Shown: positions 28,092 to 37,274 of the stretch, piece after piece
Layout of the letters: the number at the start of each line of letters is the position of its first letter
How positions within the stretch are numbered: the first letter of the stretch is position 1
Source of the DNA: Deltaproteobacteria bacterium
GTDB lineage: Bacteria > Desulfobacterota > Desulfobacteria > Desulfobacterales > ETH-SRB1
Reading direction: 5' to 3'
Assembly: GCA_030272815.1 (NCBI GenBank)
Contig: JAJSZT010000002.1
Span: forward strand, 72,043-136,042
Length of the DNA stretch: 64,000 nucleotides
Position numbers and translations under genes: made by a program
The notes under the pieces: generated by a model
The model's input: the letters and a program-made list of their open reading frames with translations, nothing else
Told to the model about the DNA's origin: nothing
Database searches by the model: none

Positions 28092-28638
28092 TGCAAAACT
28101 ACAGTCCTGACGATGCCGTGTTACAGCCGTTGACGGTCAACAAGTTCATGATCTGCTGTTAAATATGTTAGTAACGGGGACGAAACAACTTCCTCAAGTA
28201 GGCGCATAGATTTGGATAATATTCGCTTACGCTTATGCTTAAATCACACAAGTTGATGGAATAGCAAGCCTATTTTGATATTTTTGATATTTGAGATTGA
28301 GCAAATATGACTTGGAAGCTGTGATGCATAGTTGAGGAAATTATTTCATCCCCCCGTTCTTTATCTTATCCGCTGCGGTTATACTCATAAAATGGAGTTT
28401 TTTGTACAACTTGCCAAAAATATTCACATTAGAAGCTATAAAATTGGTTCAACTATTTGTTGAGAAGCTTTAACAATCTTTGTGAGGATTAAAACAGGAT
28501 AAAGCAAAAAAGGGGTATATCTTACCTTACTGAACCAAATATCTAAATTTTTGAGCCTTATTGTCCGACAGTCTCCTATTAGGAAGAAAAAGTATAAAGA
28601 CTGTTTAAAACATCCGTGTCAGTACACAAGGAGAAGCT
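28092..28638. other. 547-bp A+T-rich spacer without a recognisable gene
   Basis: Stops in all frames, no sizeable hairpin and no -24/-12 promoter match seen. AAGGAG precedes the next start at 28639. A promoter for the AMP-ligase gene probably lies here but I could not place it. Confidence 0.5.
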
Positions 28639-30012
28639 ATGAGCCTAAGAGCTATTACTTATAAAACTGTTTTTGACATTTATTCCCGTATTAATGGCTT
28701 TCAGGCACCACAAATCTGGCAATTTCTGGAAGAAAGTCAATGGTGGTCATCTGAAGAAATCCGGAGATTTCAAGATGAGAACCTACAAAAGCTAATTGAA
28801 TATGCTTATAGATATGTTCCTTATTATCGTAGAGTTATGAAGGAACAAGAATTAAAACCTAAGGATATCCAAACAACCGATGAGCTTATTAAATTGCCTG
28901 TTTTAACTAAAGAAAATTTTAGAAATAATTGGAATGAACTTATTTCAACTCAGGCTAATTCTTCTAAAACCTCAATTCGGAAAACCGGAGGATCAACTGG
29001 TGAACCGCTTCGCATTATGAACGACTATTCAAATGGCGCTTGGGAGAACGCTGCATTTAGGAGAGGACTTGGTTTCGCTGGGTGTAAATTAGGTCAACCG
29101 ATAATTCAATTATTTGGGGGAACTTTGGGTTTGGCACCTGAGAGTTTCCTGAAAAAACTTAAGGCAAAATTTTCGGGTGTAGTGTTTTTGCCCGCTTTTG
29201 AAATCAGTCATGATACGGTGGAAAATTATGTCAGAAAGATTAAACAAAGTAAAGCCCAATATCTCCGCGGGTACGCTTCTGCAATATATTTACTGGCTAA
29301 AATAATGGAAGACGTGAAATTAAACATTTCACTGCGGGCTGTTTTTCCAACTTCCGAAACCTTACATGGCTTCCAGCAAGAAACCATTGAAAAGGCTTTC
29401 CAGTGTGAGGTTTTTAACCAATATGGTTGTGGTGAGTGCAATTCTATCGCTATTGAATGTACATCTCACAATGGGCTACACGTTTCTGATGAACATGTTT
29501 TTCTGGAGTCATTGAAAGATAAAGAACGAGTATTGGACAGAGAAATGGGGGCATTGACTCTGACGACATTGCACAACTATGCGATGCCTCTGATACGTTA
29601 TCAGAATGGTGATATAATATCCCTGAGTAAAGCACTATGCTCCTGTGGACGTAGTTTTTCCCGTATTACTAAAATATATGGAAGGGCAAACGATTTATTA
29701 CTTGCCAAAGACGGGCGATTAGTATCTGGAACTTTTTTGCCCAGTCTCTGCGTTAATGTTGACTTTAAAGGTGTTCAGCAATTTCAAGTAGTCCAGGAAA
29801 CTAAGGATATTATTCATCTAAAGGTGGTGAAAACACCCAGATTTGTGGAAAGTGAATTAGGACCATTATTTGAAGTTTTTCAGCGTTATCTCGGAGATGT
29901 AAAGATAGAAGTTGAATATGTAGCTTCAATTCCCAGAACTCCTCAAGGCAAACTTGTATTCGTAATCTCCAAATTTGGGAATAAGCTTCTCCATAAAGAA
30001 GATAAAAAGTGA
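28639..30012 (+). CDS. PaaK/CapK-like AMP-dependent ligase
   Basis: 457 residues of the phenylacetate-CoA-ligase-like family found in capsule loci (CapK). Motifs are the P-loop-like RKTGGSTGEPLRI (about residues 114-126), FPTSETLHGFQQETIE, QYGCGECNSIAIEC (a motif region that in PaaK binds the adenylate) and PLIRYQNGDIISL, with a C-terminal SIPRTPQGKLVFVI holding the mobile lysine. Such proteins activate a carboxylic acid as an acyl-adenylate. In polysaccharide clusters the role is uncharacterised; activation of an acyl or uronate group is plausible. SD AAGGAG lies just before the ATG. Confidence 0.82.
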   Translation: MSLRAITYKTVFDIYSRINGFQAPQIWQFLEESQWWSSEEIRRFQDENLQKLIEYAYRYVPYYRRVMKEQELKPKDIQTTDELIKLPVLTKENFRNNWNELISTQANSSKTSIRKTGGSTGEPLRIMNDYSNGAWENAAFRRGLGFAGCKLGQPIIQLFGGTLGLAPESFLKKLKAKFSGVVFLPAFEISHDTVENYVRKIKQSKAQYLRGYASAIYLLAKIMEDVKLNISLRAVFPTSETLHGFQQETIEKAFQCEVFNQYGCGECNSIAIECTSHNGLHVSDEHVFLESLKDKERVLDREMGALTLTTLHNYAMPLIRYQNGDIISLSKALCSCGRSFSRITKIYGRANDLLLAKDGRLVSGTFLPSLCVNVDFKGVQQFQVVQETKDIIHLKVVKTPRFVESELGPLFEVFQRYLGDVKIEVEYVASIPRTPQGKLVFVISKFGNKLLHKEDKK

Positions 30013-30446
30013 CGCCAATTTTTCTGAAATGTTAATAGAGCCGCATGACTATAGCATATTCCACATGACTTGATATTAGCAGTTGCTCAACGAAAACGTT
30101 CTTGCTGTCGACTTATTCTTGTTATATCACCAAGTTATAGCTGGACAGTCTTTGTTTTGTCATTGCCAAATACAGGGATACGTGGTCTTCGTTAGGGCTG
30201 TTATGCTTCCATAATGGCCATTTTATGCGTAGATGGTTAGAAAAAAGTATCAGGTCATATGAAATATGCTATAAGATGGAAAAGAGATGTTTGTCGTTTC
30301 CTTGGCGAGAGGAGATGGCTGAGTAGGTAACATAAACATAGGGTTTGCGCTTTGATACATCTTTTGATAGGAACACATTTTTAGTTCAAATTGGTTAATG
30401 CCGGTCTTAGAAACCTTGAAAAACCTTTGCCGAGATAACCAACCCA
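30013..30446. other. 434-bp spacer, no gene seen
   Basis: Stops in every frame and no convincing hairpin or promoter. The next start at 30447 is preceded by CGAGATAACC, a weak ribosome site. Confidence 0.45.
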
Positions 30447-31685
30447 ATGAATGTCTTAGTCTTTTCACAATATTATCCCAGGAACGGATCACAATCCGGT
30501 ATATTTATTCATAATCAGAACGTCAATCTCATCAAACTTGGAATAAATGTGACTGTGGTGGTCCCAACCCCTTGGTCGCCTAAGATCCTTTGGTTCAAAG
30601 AGAAATGGAGGCGATTTGGGCAGTTACCTGCTAAGGTTTACCTGGATGGCGTGGAGGTCTTTTATCTCAGATATCCTTTTTTGAGACCATCTAAGCCCTT
30701 CTATCAGGTCAATGCCATGAGTCTCTACTGGTGGGCATATAGGTTCATTACGAAAAATCTGCTGCACAAGAACTTCGATCTGATCCTGGCCCGCCCCCTT
30801 ATCCCTACCGGATACTCCGCTTGTCTGCTTTCAAAAAGAATAAATCTTCCCTTGGTTTGTGAAGGGACCGGCTCAGATGTAAAAGTTTATCCGTATTATA
30901 ACCGTACATCACAAAAAATGTTCACCATGGTTCTTAAAAACGCGGACAAAATTATTGCTAATGCTGAAAACCTTGCTGAAGATATAAATGCCCATGCTGG
31001 TTGCAGGATATGTGACGTTGTTTATCGAGGGGTAAACGTCGAAAAATTTAAACCATTGAACAATAAAATGGATGCAAGAAAATTTCTGGGGATTGACGAG
31101 AATAACAGGGTCATGCTATTTGTCGGCGGGTTGTCTAAGGATAAGGGCATTTATGATCTTTTGACAGCGTTCAAGATCACTCTTAGTCGGTTTACTAGGG
31201 CAAGACTTTATCTTATCGGGCAAAACTTTTTGGGTACGGACATTAACCAGCTAATTAAAGATGAGAATCTTAATGGTAAGGTTTATTACATGGGCTCTAA
31301 ATTCCACGCTGAACTACCGTTATGGTATAATGCGTGCGATTTTTTGGTACTGCCTTCCTATACGGAAGGAATGCCCAATGTAGTTTTCGAGGCCATGGCC
31401 TGCGCGAAACCGGTTGTGGTGACGTCTGTGGGGGGAATACCGGAAGTCGTAAAACATAATGTTACCGGGCTCTTGGTGGAACCGGGAGAAGTCGATAAAT
31501 TAGCAGAGGCTATGCTGAGATTGCTAACTGAGGATGGATTGGCCGAATCATTGGGAGAAAAGGCATTGATAAGAGTCAGGGAAAGTTTTGTTGATACTGA
31601 TAATATAAATAGGCTGATAGAATTATTAAAAAATCTGTTAGCCGAAAAAGGGAGATTTCTCTTTTCAAAAGCTGAGGTCAGGTGA
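30447..31685 (+). CDS. Family 4 glycosyltransferase
   Basis: 412 residues, GT-B fold: MNVLVFSQYYPRNGSQSGIF at the N-terminus, LVCEGTGSDVKVYP, donor-domain start VMLFVGGLSKDKGIYDLL, and the E-x7-E block EGMPNVVFEAMACAKPVVVT followed by GGIPEVVKHNVTGLLVEPGE. It is retaining and cytoplasmic. The stop overlaps the start of the following polymerase/ligase-like membrane protein, so both are likely in one transcript. Confidence 0.92.
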   Translation: MNVLVFSQYYPRNGSQSGIFIHNQNVNLIKLGINVTVVVPTPWSPKILWFKEKWRRFGQLPAKVYLDGVEVFYLRYPFLRPSKPFYQVNAMSLYWWAYRFITKNLLHKNFDLILARPLIPTGYSACLLSKRINLPLVCEGTGSDVKVYPYYNRTSQKMFTMVLKNADKIIANAENLAEDINAHAGCRICDVVYRGVNVEKFKPLNNKMDARKFLGIDENNRVMLFVGGLSKDKGIYDLLTAFKITLSRFTRARLYLIGQNFLGTDINQLIKDENLNGKVYYMGSKFHAELPLWYNACDFLVLPSYTEGMPNVVFEAMACAKPVVVTSVGGIPEVVKHNVTGLLVEPGEVDKLAEAMLRLLTEDGLAESLGEKALIRVRESFVDTDNINRLIELLKNLLAEKGRFLFSKAEVR

Positions 31686-32911
31686 TGGAGTTTCTCAATC
31701 AGATAGGGCCAATTTCTATCATTATTGGAGCTATCTGTGCAGCAGTCATATTTTACAAGCCCTATCTGGGATTGTTGGGTATGATTTTTATGATCCCTTT
31801 GGAACCAGTCCTCACGTTTTCTTCGGACTTCACTGCAATAAAGGCTGTGGGCATAATAACCTTCGCATCCTTCGGCCTACATTGCTTGCTGCGAAAAGAG
31901 ACAATCGAAATAGACTTTAGAGTACTTCTTCCTCTAATCATTTTTCTGATTTGGGCAACGGTTAGATTGGAAGTCAATTATTTGAAACTGTTGACATTAA
32001 CTCAACTGATAACGTTTTTCGTGATGATAAGTAGCATATGTTCCAGTAACAATAGAAGGATTGACTTCGTCATCTGGACTTTTATTATTGGATGCGTAGT
32101 AGCAACAGCTATGAGCTCGTATGGCTACTTGAGCAATCCCGCCCTAAGCGCGAGAGCTTCCGTGGAAGCGCAAAATGCAAATGAGTACGCCGTCATCGTT
32201 AGTATTGCCATATTGCTCCTATTACTTGTCAAAACAAGATTTAAAGGGTACAAGATGCTAATCCCTTATGGTATCGCTATCCTGTTTATCTACGGATTGA
32301 TCATTAGCGCATCCCGGGGCGCTGTTGTGGCGATTTCCCTGTCTCTTCTCGTCTATTTAATAGTAAATAGGAACAGGTTGAAATCAATGGCAAACATTTT
32401 GATAATCTGCTTGCTTGTGGGCACTATTCTCGTCGTCGGCTTACAAACAGGAATCATCAGCGAATTCAGTGTAAAACGTATTGAATCTACTAAATCAAGT
32501 GAAGAAACCACCATGGCAGTGAGATTTGCCGTATGGCGTGTTGGATGGAAAATGATTAATGACAATTTCATCACAGGGGTTGGATTAGGTAACTTTAATG
32601 TGAATTTTAATAAATATGCCGACATAGTCTGGAGAACCGGCAGAGATCCGCATAGTGTGTATGTCTCAGTTTTCGCAGAAACAGGAGCTATAGGTTTTCT
32701 TATAGCACTGTGGTTTATCGGCGCTCTTTCTTATACGGCCATGAGAACAACGAGTGAAAATAAGGTATTTTCTCTATGTATATTGGTGTTTATTGCAATT
32801 GTTTCGTTAAAAGGCACGTATCACATGACTAAAATCTTTTGGTTCTCTATAGCATCAGCTTTACTTACGCATTACCCAAAGGATAGAAAAGCACAACATA
32901 AGACGGGATAA
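31685..32911 (+). CDS. O-antigen ligase/polymerase-like membrane protein (Wzy/WaaL family)
   Basis: 408 residues from ATG 31685, overlapping the previous TGA by one base (GTG 31682 is an alternative). About ten hydrophobic helices. The Wzy_C signature is clear: LIISASRGAVVAISLSLLVY, then a periplasmic loop with GVGLGNFNVNF and DPHSVYVSVFAETGAIGFL. Enzymes of this family polymerise Und-PP repeats or transfer the finished chain to an acceptor. Its presence beside the Wzm/Wzt exporter, and with a Wzz-like protein at 56.6 kb, points to Wzy-type assembly for at least one polymer here. Confidence 0.87.
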   Translation: MEFLNQIGPISIIIGAICAAVIFYKPYLGLLGMIFMIPLEPVLTFSSDFTAIKAVGIITFASFGLHCLLRKETIEIDFRVLLPLIIFLIWATVRLEVNYLKLLTLTQLITFFVMISSICSSNNRRIDFVIWTFIIGCVVATAMSSYGYLSNPALSARASVEAQNANEYAVIVSIAILLLLLVKTRFKGYKMLIPYGIAILFIYGLIISASRGAVVAISLSLLVYLIVNRNRLKSMANILIICLLVGTILVVGLQTGIISEFSVKRIESTKSSEETTMAVRFAVWRVGWKMINDNFITGVGLGNFNVNFNKYADIVWRTGRDPHSVYVSVFAETGAIGFLIALWFIGALSYTAMRTTSENKVFSLCILVFIAIVSLKGTYHMTKIFWFSIASALLTHYPKDRKAQHKTG

Positions 32912-32970
32912 GGTCATCTCTTTAACGTTGCTTTTCACCTTATCAGAGGCAGGAGAATCATAGTTCCATA

Positions 32971-33265
32971 CTTTAATTGAACATAGAAATCCTGGCCCTC
33001 TGGGCCAGGTCAGAGAAAATTGGCTTTGCCATAAAATCGTTATCATTTGAGACACCCAAAACCATATTTTGTCATTGTGACAGTCCAAGTAGCTCCCATT
33101 AACAGGTTTTGGGTATTCTTGAAGTTTTTGTCACAGTAATAAAATTCAAACGATAAGGTCCGACTGTTTTAAATACGGCAATTCAGGGCTCATTAGCTCA
33201 GGCCCAGTAAATCATGCCCTCTGGGCTTATACCAAAGCCGGCCCCTCTGTGGTCGGATTTTTACT
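32971..33265 (+). promoter_or_regulatory. Structured leader, copy A (triloop hairpins and terminator-like end) before the C5-epimerase gene
   Basis: About 295 nt nearly identical to 41742-42138, with no open frame. Hairpin 1 is CCTGGCCCTCTGGGCCAGG (32991-33009). Hairpin 2 pairs GCCCAG (33202-33207) with CTGGGC (33221-33226). Hairpin 3 (33238-33256, CCGGCCCC-TCT-GTGGTCGG) is followed by ATTTTT, like an intrinsic terminator. CCCTCTGGG or a close variant recurs in all three. A TGTCATTGTGACA palindrome lies near 33068-33080. The gene starts 37 nt after the last hairpin. An attenuator or protein-binding leader RNA is inferred. Confidence 0.6.
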
Positions 33266-33301
33266 ATCTCTAACAATTAGGGGCAAAAGGAGAAAAAACT
33301 A

Positions 33302-34369
33302 ATGAACCTGAAACAAAAAATAAATAATATTACATCGCCAATAAAGGCAATAATAATACTATTAGGCTTAGTTTCTATATCTTTAACTTTCTACATACAT
33401 AGTGAGTGGGATTATCACTATAAACATTATGACGTTAACTTAAGCAATATTGCATCGCAAAACTTGGAACATTGGTATGTAGATCTTAGCCGTAAATATA
33501 ATAGCAACAGATTATTTGACAAAAATGGTATACCCCTCGTTGACTACGCCAATGCTGGAATACATTACAACCCGGTCACTATTTCGCAGTACGCACTCGG
33601 AGTGTATGAACACTATTTGAGTAAAAGACAAGAGATTGACAGGCAGATTTTCTTAACGCAAGCAAACTGGTTAGTAGAAAATATTAAAGAAACAACTAAA
33701 GGTTTTGGTGTGTGGTATTACCACTTTTCCCCTGGCGGAATATCTGATCTTGAAATTCCCTGGGTTTCTGCAATGGCGCAGGGTGAAGCAATAAGCGTAT
33801 TGCTTAGAGCCTACTTAATGACGAGCGATACTGCCTATCTTAAAACTGCTGAAAAGGCTTTAGATTCATTTAATTATACACTTGAAGAAGGAGGTGTAAG
33901 GTCAATTGACAAGGGACTTATATATTACGAGGAGGTTCCGTCTAAGCAAGCATTCCATATACTAAATGGCTTTATAGCTAGCCTTTTCGGAATTTATGAC
34001 TTTTATCGCGTCACAGGAAGTGTAACTGCGTTGAAGTTATTTAATGATGGAGTTACTACGCTTATAAGTAAGCTGGACCATTATGACACGGGTTTTTGGT
34101 CCAAATATTGTTTTTATGGATTTCGAGATCTTACGCATATAATAGAACCACTGGCATCAATGCACTATCACAATGTACACATAGGTCAACTCAAAGTAAT
34201 GTATGCTATAACAGGGAAAAATATTTTTAGAGAATACTCTGACAAATGGAACCAGTATCAACATAAATTTACCTGCAAGTTGATGCATTTCTTTTATTCC
34301 AAACTTTTCTTTCGGGCCCAAAGACTTTTGTACAAAATGAACTATTTGTATTTCAGTAGCTCTCCATAG
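33302..34369 (+). CDS. D-glucuronyl C5-epimerase-like protein
   Basis: 355 residues. One N-terminal helix (about 15-32, IKAIIILLGLVSISLTFYIH) anchors it or targets it to the periplasm. The rest matches the D-glucuronyl C5-epimerase C-terminal domain family (GLCE): NPVTISQYALGVYEHYLS, GVWYYHFSPGGISDLEIPWVSAMAQGEAISVLLRAY, an alpha/alpha-barrel pattern, AFHILNGFIASLFGIYDFYR, and a late DLTHIIEPLASMHYHNVHIGQLK with YHxxHIxQL typical of the active-site region. GLCE converts D-glucuronate to L-iduronate in heparosan. Here it probably epimerises a uronic acid within the polymer. It follows a structured leader and is very A+T-rich. Confidence 0.85.
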   Translation: MNLKQKINNITSPIKAIIILLGLVSISLTFYIHSEWDYHYKHYDVNLSNIASQNLEHWYVDLSRKYNSNRLFDKNGIPLVDYANAGIHYNPVTISQYALGVYEHYLSKRQEIDRQIFLTQANWLVENIKETTKGFGVWYYHFSPGGISDLEIPWVSAMAQGEAISVLLRAYLMTSDTAYLKTAEKALDSFNYTLEEGGVRSIDKGLIYYEEVPSKQAFHILNGFIASLFGIYDFYRVTGSVTALKLFNDGVTTLISKLDHYDTGFWSKYCFYGFRDLTHIIEPLASMHYHNVHIGQLKVMYAITGKNIFREYSDKWNQYQHKFTCKLMHFFYSKLFFRAQRLLYKMNYLYFSSSP

Positions 34370-34677
34370 TAGTTCCAGAAACAGATTTTGAAATTATCGA
34401 GTATTTGGTAGTCCCTACAAAGCAGTACAGGTTAGAGATACCACCCCTTTATTACTGTGCAAACACCAAGAATTTCAGGATAGCATTTGTCCAAAGCCGG
34501 ATTAATAATGAGGAAGAGCATGGGAGATAGATCGGAAAAAAATATTGAGTTTATTTCTGTTATAAAATGAGCGCAATAGTTTCATTTACCATATGACATA
34601 AGACTTGTTTTGGTTTAACGGTCTCCAACTGTATAAGTGGAGACAAAAGATCTTCTAAGGATTGCCTGGAGGCTTCA
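34370..34677. other. 308-bp spacer with a weak hairpin
   Basis: No gene. GTCTCCAACT (34621-34630) and AGTGGAGAC (34636-34644) form an imperfect hairpin 33 nt before the next start, and GGAGG (34668-34672) is a good ribosome site for the asparagine-synthase-like gene. Confidence 0.45.
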
Positions 34678-36564
34678 ATGTCTGAGTTTACAATAAAAAT
34701 GGCACTTATAAATGAGGCGGACGACACTTTAGGGTCCAATATTCCTTGTTTTAGGATAGGAGAAAATTCGTGCTCTTTGAAAATCATCGACAAGGGGCTA
34801 CACATTATTGCAAAATTTGCGCGCCATCCATTTGGAAAGATTTGGCTTTCAAAAACAAAAAAACTAAATGAGAGATCTGCTGTTGTTTGTTTTGGTTGGT
34901 GTTATAAAATTGGGAGTGACGAAAATCAAGTAACGGATTCGGACCTATCGGAATTTTTTGACGAACACCGAAAGATAGAAATTCCTGATTTTCAAAAATA
35001 CAGTGGAAATTATTCTATTTTATCATATGACAATATCAATAAGACGATTTGGATTGTCTCCGACAAATGGGCACAAATGGGCTTCTTTTATGGTTACAAT
35101 TCTAAGATGATAGTGGTGAGCAGTAAAGCTTCCATAGTCGCAAACAATTTACATGCTAATATAGATGGATACAGCTATATATCTCTTTTAAGATGTTCAA
35201 CTATTCAGCCAGGAAGATCTTTGTATAACAATGTTTGGCGCGTAACATGTGGAAAAGGCATTTATCTCGATGTTAAATCCAAAAAAGCTAAACTTGTCCA
35301 AATTCATCCATTGTTTCAAGTACCCAAATATTCAAACTTCAAAGAAGCATTAAACGATTTCGTTGATATTGTTCCAAAAGTTTGCCAAAAAGCATCAAGT
35401 TTACCCGGAACAGTTGTAGACCTCACCGCAGGCAATGATTCTCGCCTCACAGTTGCCTCTCTTATTTCCCATTATGGAAGTGATATTGAAAATAAGGTGA
35501 CCTTTAAGGTAGTTGGTTCAGAAGATGACATTGATGTAATTATTGCTAGAAAGATTGCCAAGATTTACAACTTAAATCTGATTTTACAAGAAAGAAATTT
35601 GTCAGAAACTGACTATTCAACAGATTTTTTGAATAAGGCAATTCTGTTATCTGATGGATTATTTCTGCCTGATCCCACTTTTGTTTCCGGAATATTCAGA
35701 GAGAAACAGTACTGGAAATCATATGACAATCTTGTCGGATCCTTAGGAGGTGAATTGTGCAGAGACTTTTTTTGGCGGCATGAAATGTTAAATATGGGGA
35801 GATCCAAGAGAGTTAATTTTGATGCACTACTTAGGCATAGATTGTATGCCTCTAATGATATTGATGTTAAACGTATCAGCAACAATTATTTAACAATTGA
35901 TGAGCATAATTATTCATTGCTGCAACCTTATAAAGAAATAGAGAAAAAATATCCGGACATTAAAAATGTCTATAAGCTTGATATCATTTATCTATATAAG
36001 CTAATGACAAAATCAATGAGTTGGGTTTACTTGGATTATAGAAGAAATCTACTTCCTTTTTTGACATCGGAAGTTACCTCCATAACCTTACGTATTCCTT
36101 GGTTATTCAGAAAAAACCGCAAGCTGGTTACTGCGGCAGTAGAAAAAATAGTACCCTATTTATCTTCAATTCCTTCTAACAATACTCAGCCTATGATGCC
36201 AATGAGGGTAAGTACTTTGCCAAATTACTTGCACCATATTATTACGGATTATTATTCAGTCTTTATGAGACACTTCTATAATAGGAGGAAAAGAATATCC
36301 ACAAAATACTCAATTCCTTCTGAATGGCTTGAAGTACTCGCAAGTGGTTTATCTGTTGAAAATACTTTTTATGACGCCAGAATGTTGATAGACAATGCAA
36401 AGAGAAATTATGGGAAGAATTTGTTAATGTCAGAATATAGAGAATTGGCCGGGCTTTTACTCTTAGAATCTCTAACATCCCACTTTAAGAATATTAAACG
36501 TGAAATATACTATTCGGGAAGCGATGTTAATCTCACAGATGATGAAAAAGTTTTAAGCCCATAA
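34678..36564 (+). CDS. Asparagine-synthase-like amidotransferase with variant PP-loop
   Basis: 628 residues. The C-terminal half is asparagine-synthase-like: TVVDLTAGNDSRLTVASLI (about residues 245-263) replaces the canonical SGGxDS loop, followed by DDIDVIIARKIAKIYNL and GSLGGELCRDFFW. The N-terminal half looks like a glutaminase-type fold (NYSILSYDNINKTIWIVSDKWAQMGFFY) but lacks Cys at position 2, so glutamine cannot be the direct ammonia donor by the usual mechanism. In Pseudomonas O-antigen loci WbpS-like homologues amidate uronic acids. A similar amidation of the ManNAc3NAcA-type sugar here is inference. Marked A+T-richness agrees with the C5-epimerase gene. Confidence 0.75.
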   Translation: MSEFTIKMALINEADDTLGSNIPCFRIGENSCSLKIIDKGLHIIAKFARHPFGKIWLSKTKKLNERSAVVCFGWCYKIGSDENQVTDSDLSEFFDEHRKIEIPDFQKYSGNYSILSYDNINKTIWIVSDKWAQMGFFYGYNSKMIVVSSKASIVANNLHANIDGYSYISLLRCSTIQPGRSLYNNVWRVTCGKGIYLDVKSKKAKLVQIHPLFQVPKYSNFKEALNDFVDIVPKVCQKASSLPGTVVDLTAGNDSRLTVASLISHYGSDIENKVTFKVVGSEDDIDVIIARKIAKIYNLNLILQERNLSETDYSTDFLNKAILLSDGLFLPDPTFVSGIFREKQYWKSYDNLVGSLGGELCRDFFWRHEMLNMGRSKRVNFDALLRHRLYASNDIDVKRISNNYLTIDEHNYSLLQPYKEIEKKYPDIKNVYKLDIIYLYKLMTKSMSWVYLDYRRNLLPFLTSEVTSITLRIPWLFRKNRKLVTAAVEKIVPYLSSIPSNNTQPMMPMRVSTLPNYLHHIITDYYSVFMRHFYNRRKRISTKYSIPSEWLEVLASGLSVENTFYDARMLIDNAKRNYGKNLLMSEYRELAGLLLLESLTSHFKNIKREIYYSGSDVNLTDDEKVLSP

Positions 36565-36974
36565 CTTATTGAATCCTATCCCAAAATTACAATGGTAAAA
36601 AAGAAAATAATAATATCAATAGGTTGGTCTATGCATGGGGCGCTACAAATGTAGCAGGGGGACCATGGAAAAAAGTAACTATCTGGAATTATAGCCTTTA
36701 ACTGTTTGAAACAGTAAACCTGGGATAGAAAGTATATAATTCAACCCAAATTTCGGACAGTGTGCTAAGCTTATATTTCTGATGAACAATTAAGTTCATT
36801 AATAGCTGTTTGACATATCCTTTGCAGCTCCTTTGATTTTGCAGAATTAGAACCTTCCAAAAATTTATATCGACGAGGCCGAAAGAGGTCAAGAAACCCG
36901 GCATTACATAGTTGTAATTCCAGTTACTATATTTTTACACTATTTGGCTTGTTTTTCCTACCGTCGTAATAGTT

Positions 36975-37166
36975 CACCGCAGAGGCGCAGAGCAGGTCGG
37001 AAAGTAAAAAGAATAAGCCCTCCTGGGCATTTAGGGGGCAACTCGCAATGTAACAGTGCACTAAATTTAAACTATTACCCAGCAAAGTTGCTGAGTAGTT
37101 TTCCTTTGCCGCTCTCTCAACGGCAAAGGAAAAATCATCTTACTCTGAGTTCTCTGCGCCTGTGGT
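36975..37166. repeat. MITE-like inverted-repeat element (CACCGCAGAGGCGCAGAG ends)
   Basis: CACCGCAGAGGCGCAGAG (36975-36992) is answered by CTCTGCGCCTGTGGT (37152-37166), an imperfect terminal inverted repeat. Inside, TTTTCCTTTGCCG (37099-37111) and CGGCAAAGGAAAA (37121-37133) form a perfect 13-bp hairpin. The element is non-coding. Repeats of this CACCGCAGAG type are dispersed in many environmental proteobacterial genomes; a related CACAGAGACACAGAGGC occurs at the 3' end of the ATPase gene near 60714. Confidence 0.6.
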
Positions 37167-37259
37167 AAGCCATTACAATTTTATCACATAGGGTTGAACT
37201 GTTACGTTTTTTTTAAAGGCTTTGGCAGAAATATCGTAAGTGGATACCGTGCGTTGATT

Positions 37260-37274
37260 TGGCATTTATCTTGC
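37260..37274 (+). promoter_or_regulatory. Sigma-54 (-24/-12) promoter match without an assigned gene
   Basis: TGGCATTTATCTTGC has GG (37261-37262), ten bases, then GC (37273-37274), the invariant sigma-54 spacing. No gene of normal length follows for about 1 kb. A very short frame (22 codons, ATG about 37372 with AAGGAG before it) or an untranslated RNA would be possible products. Confidence 0.5.
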
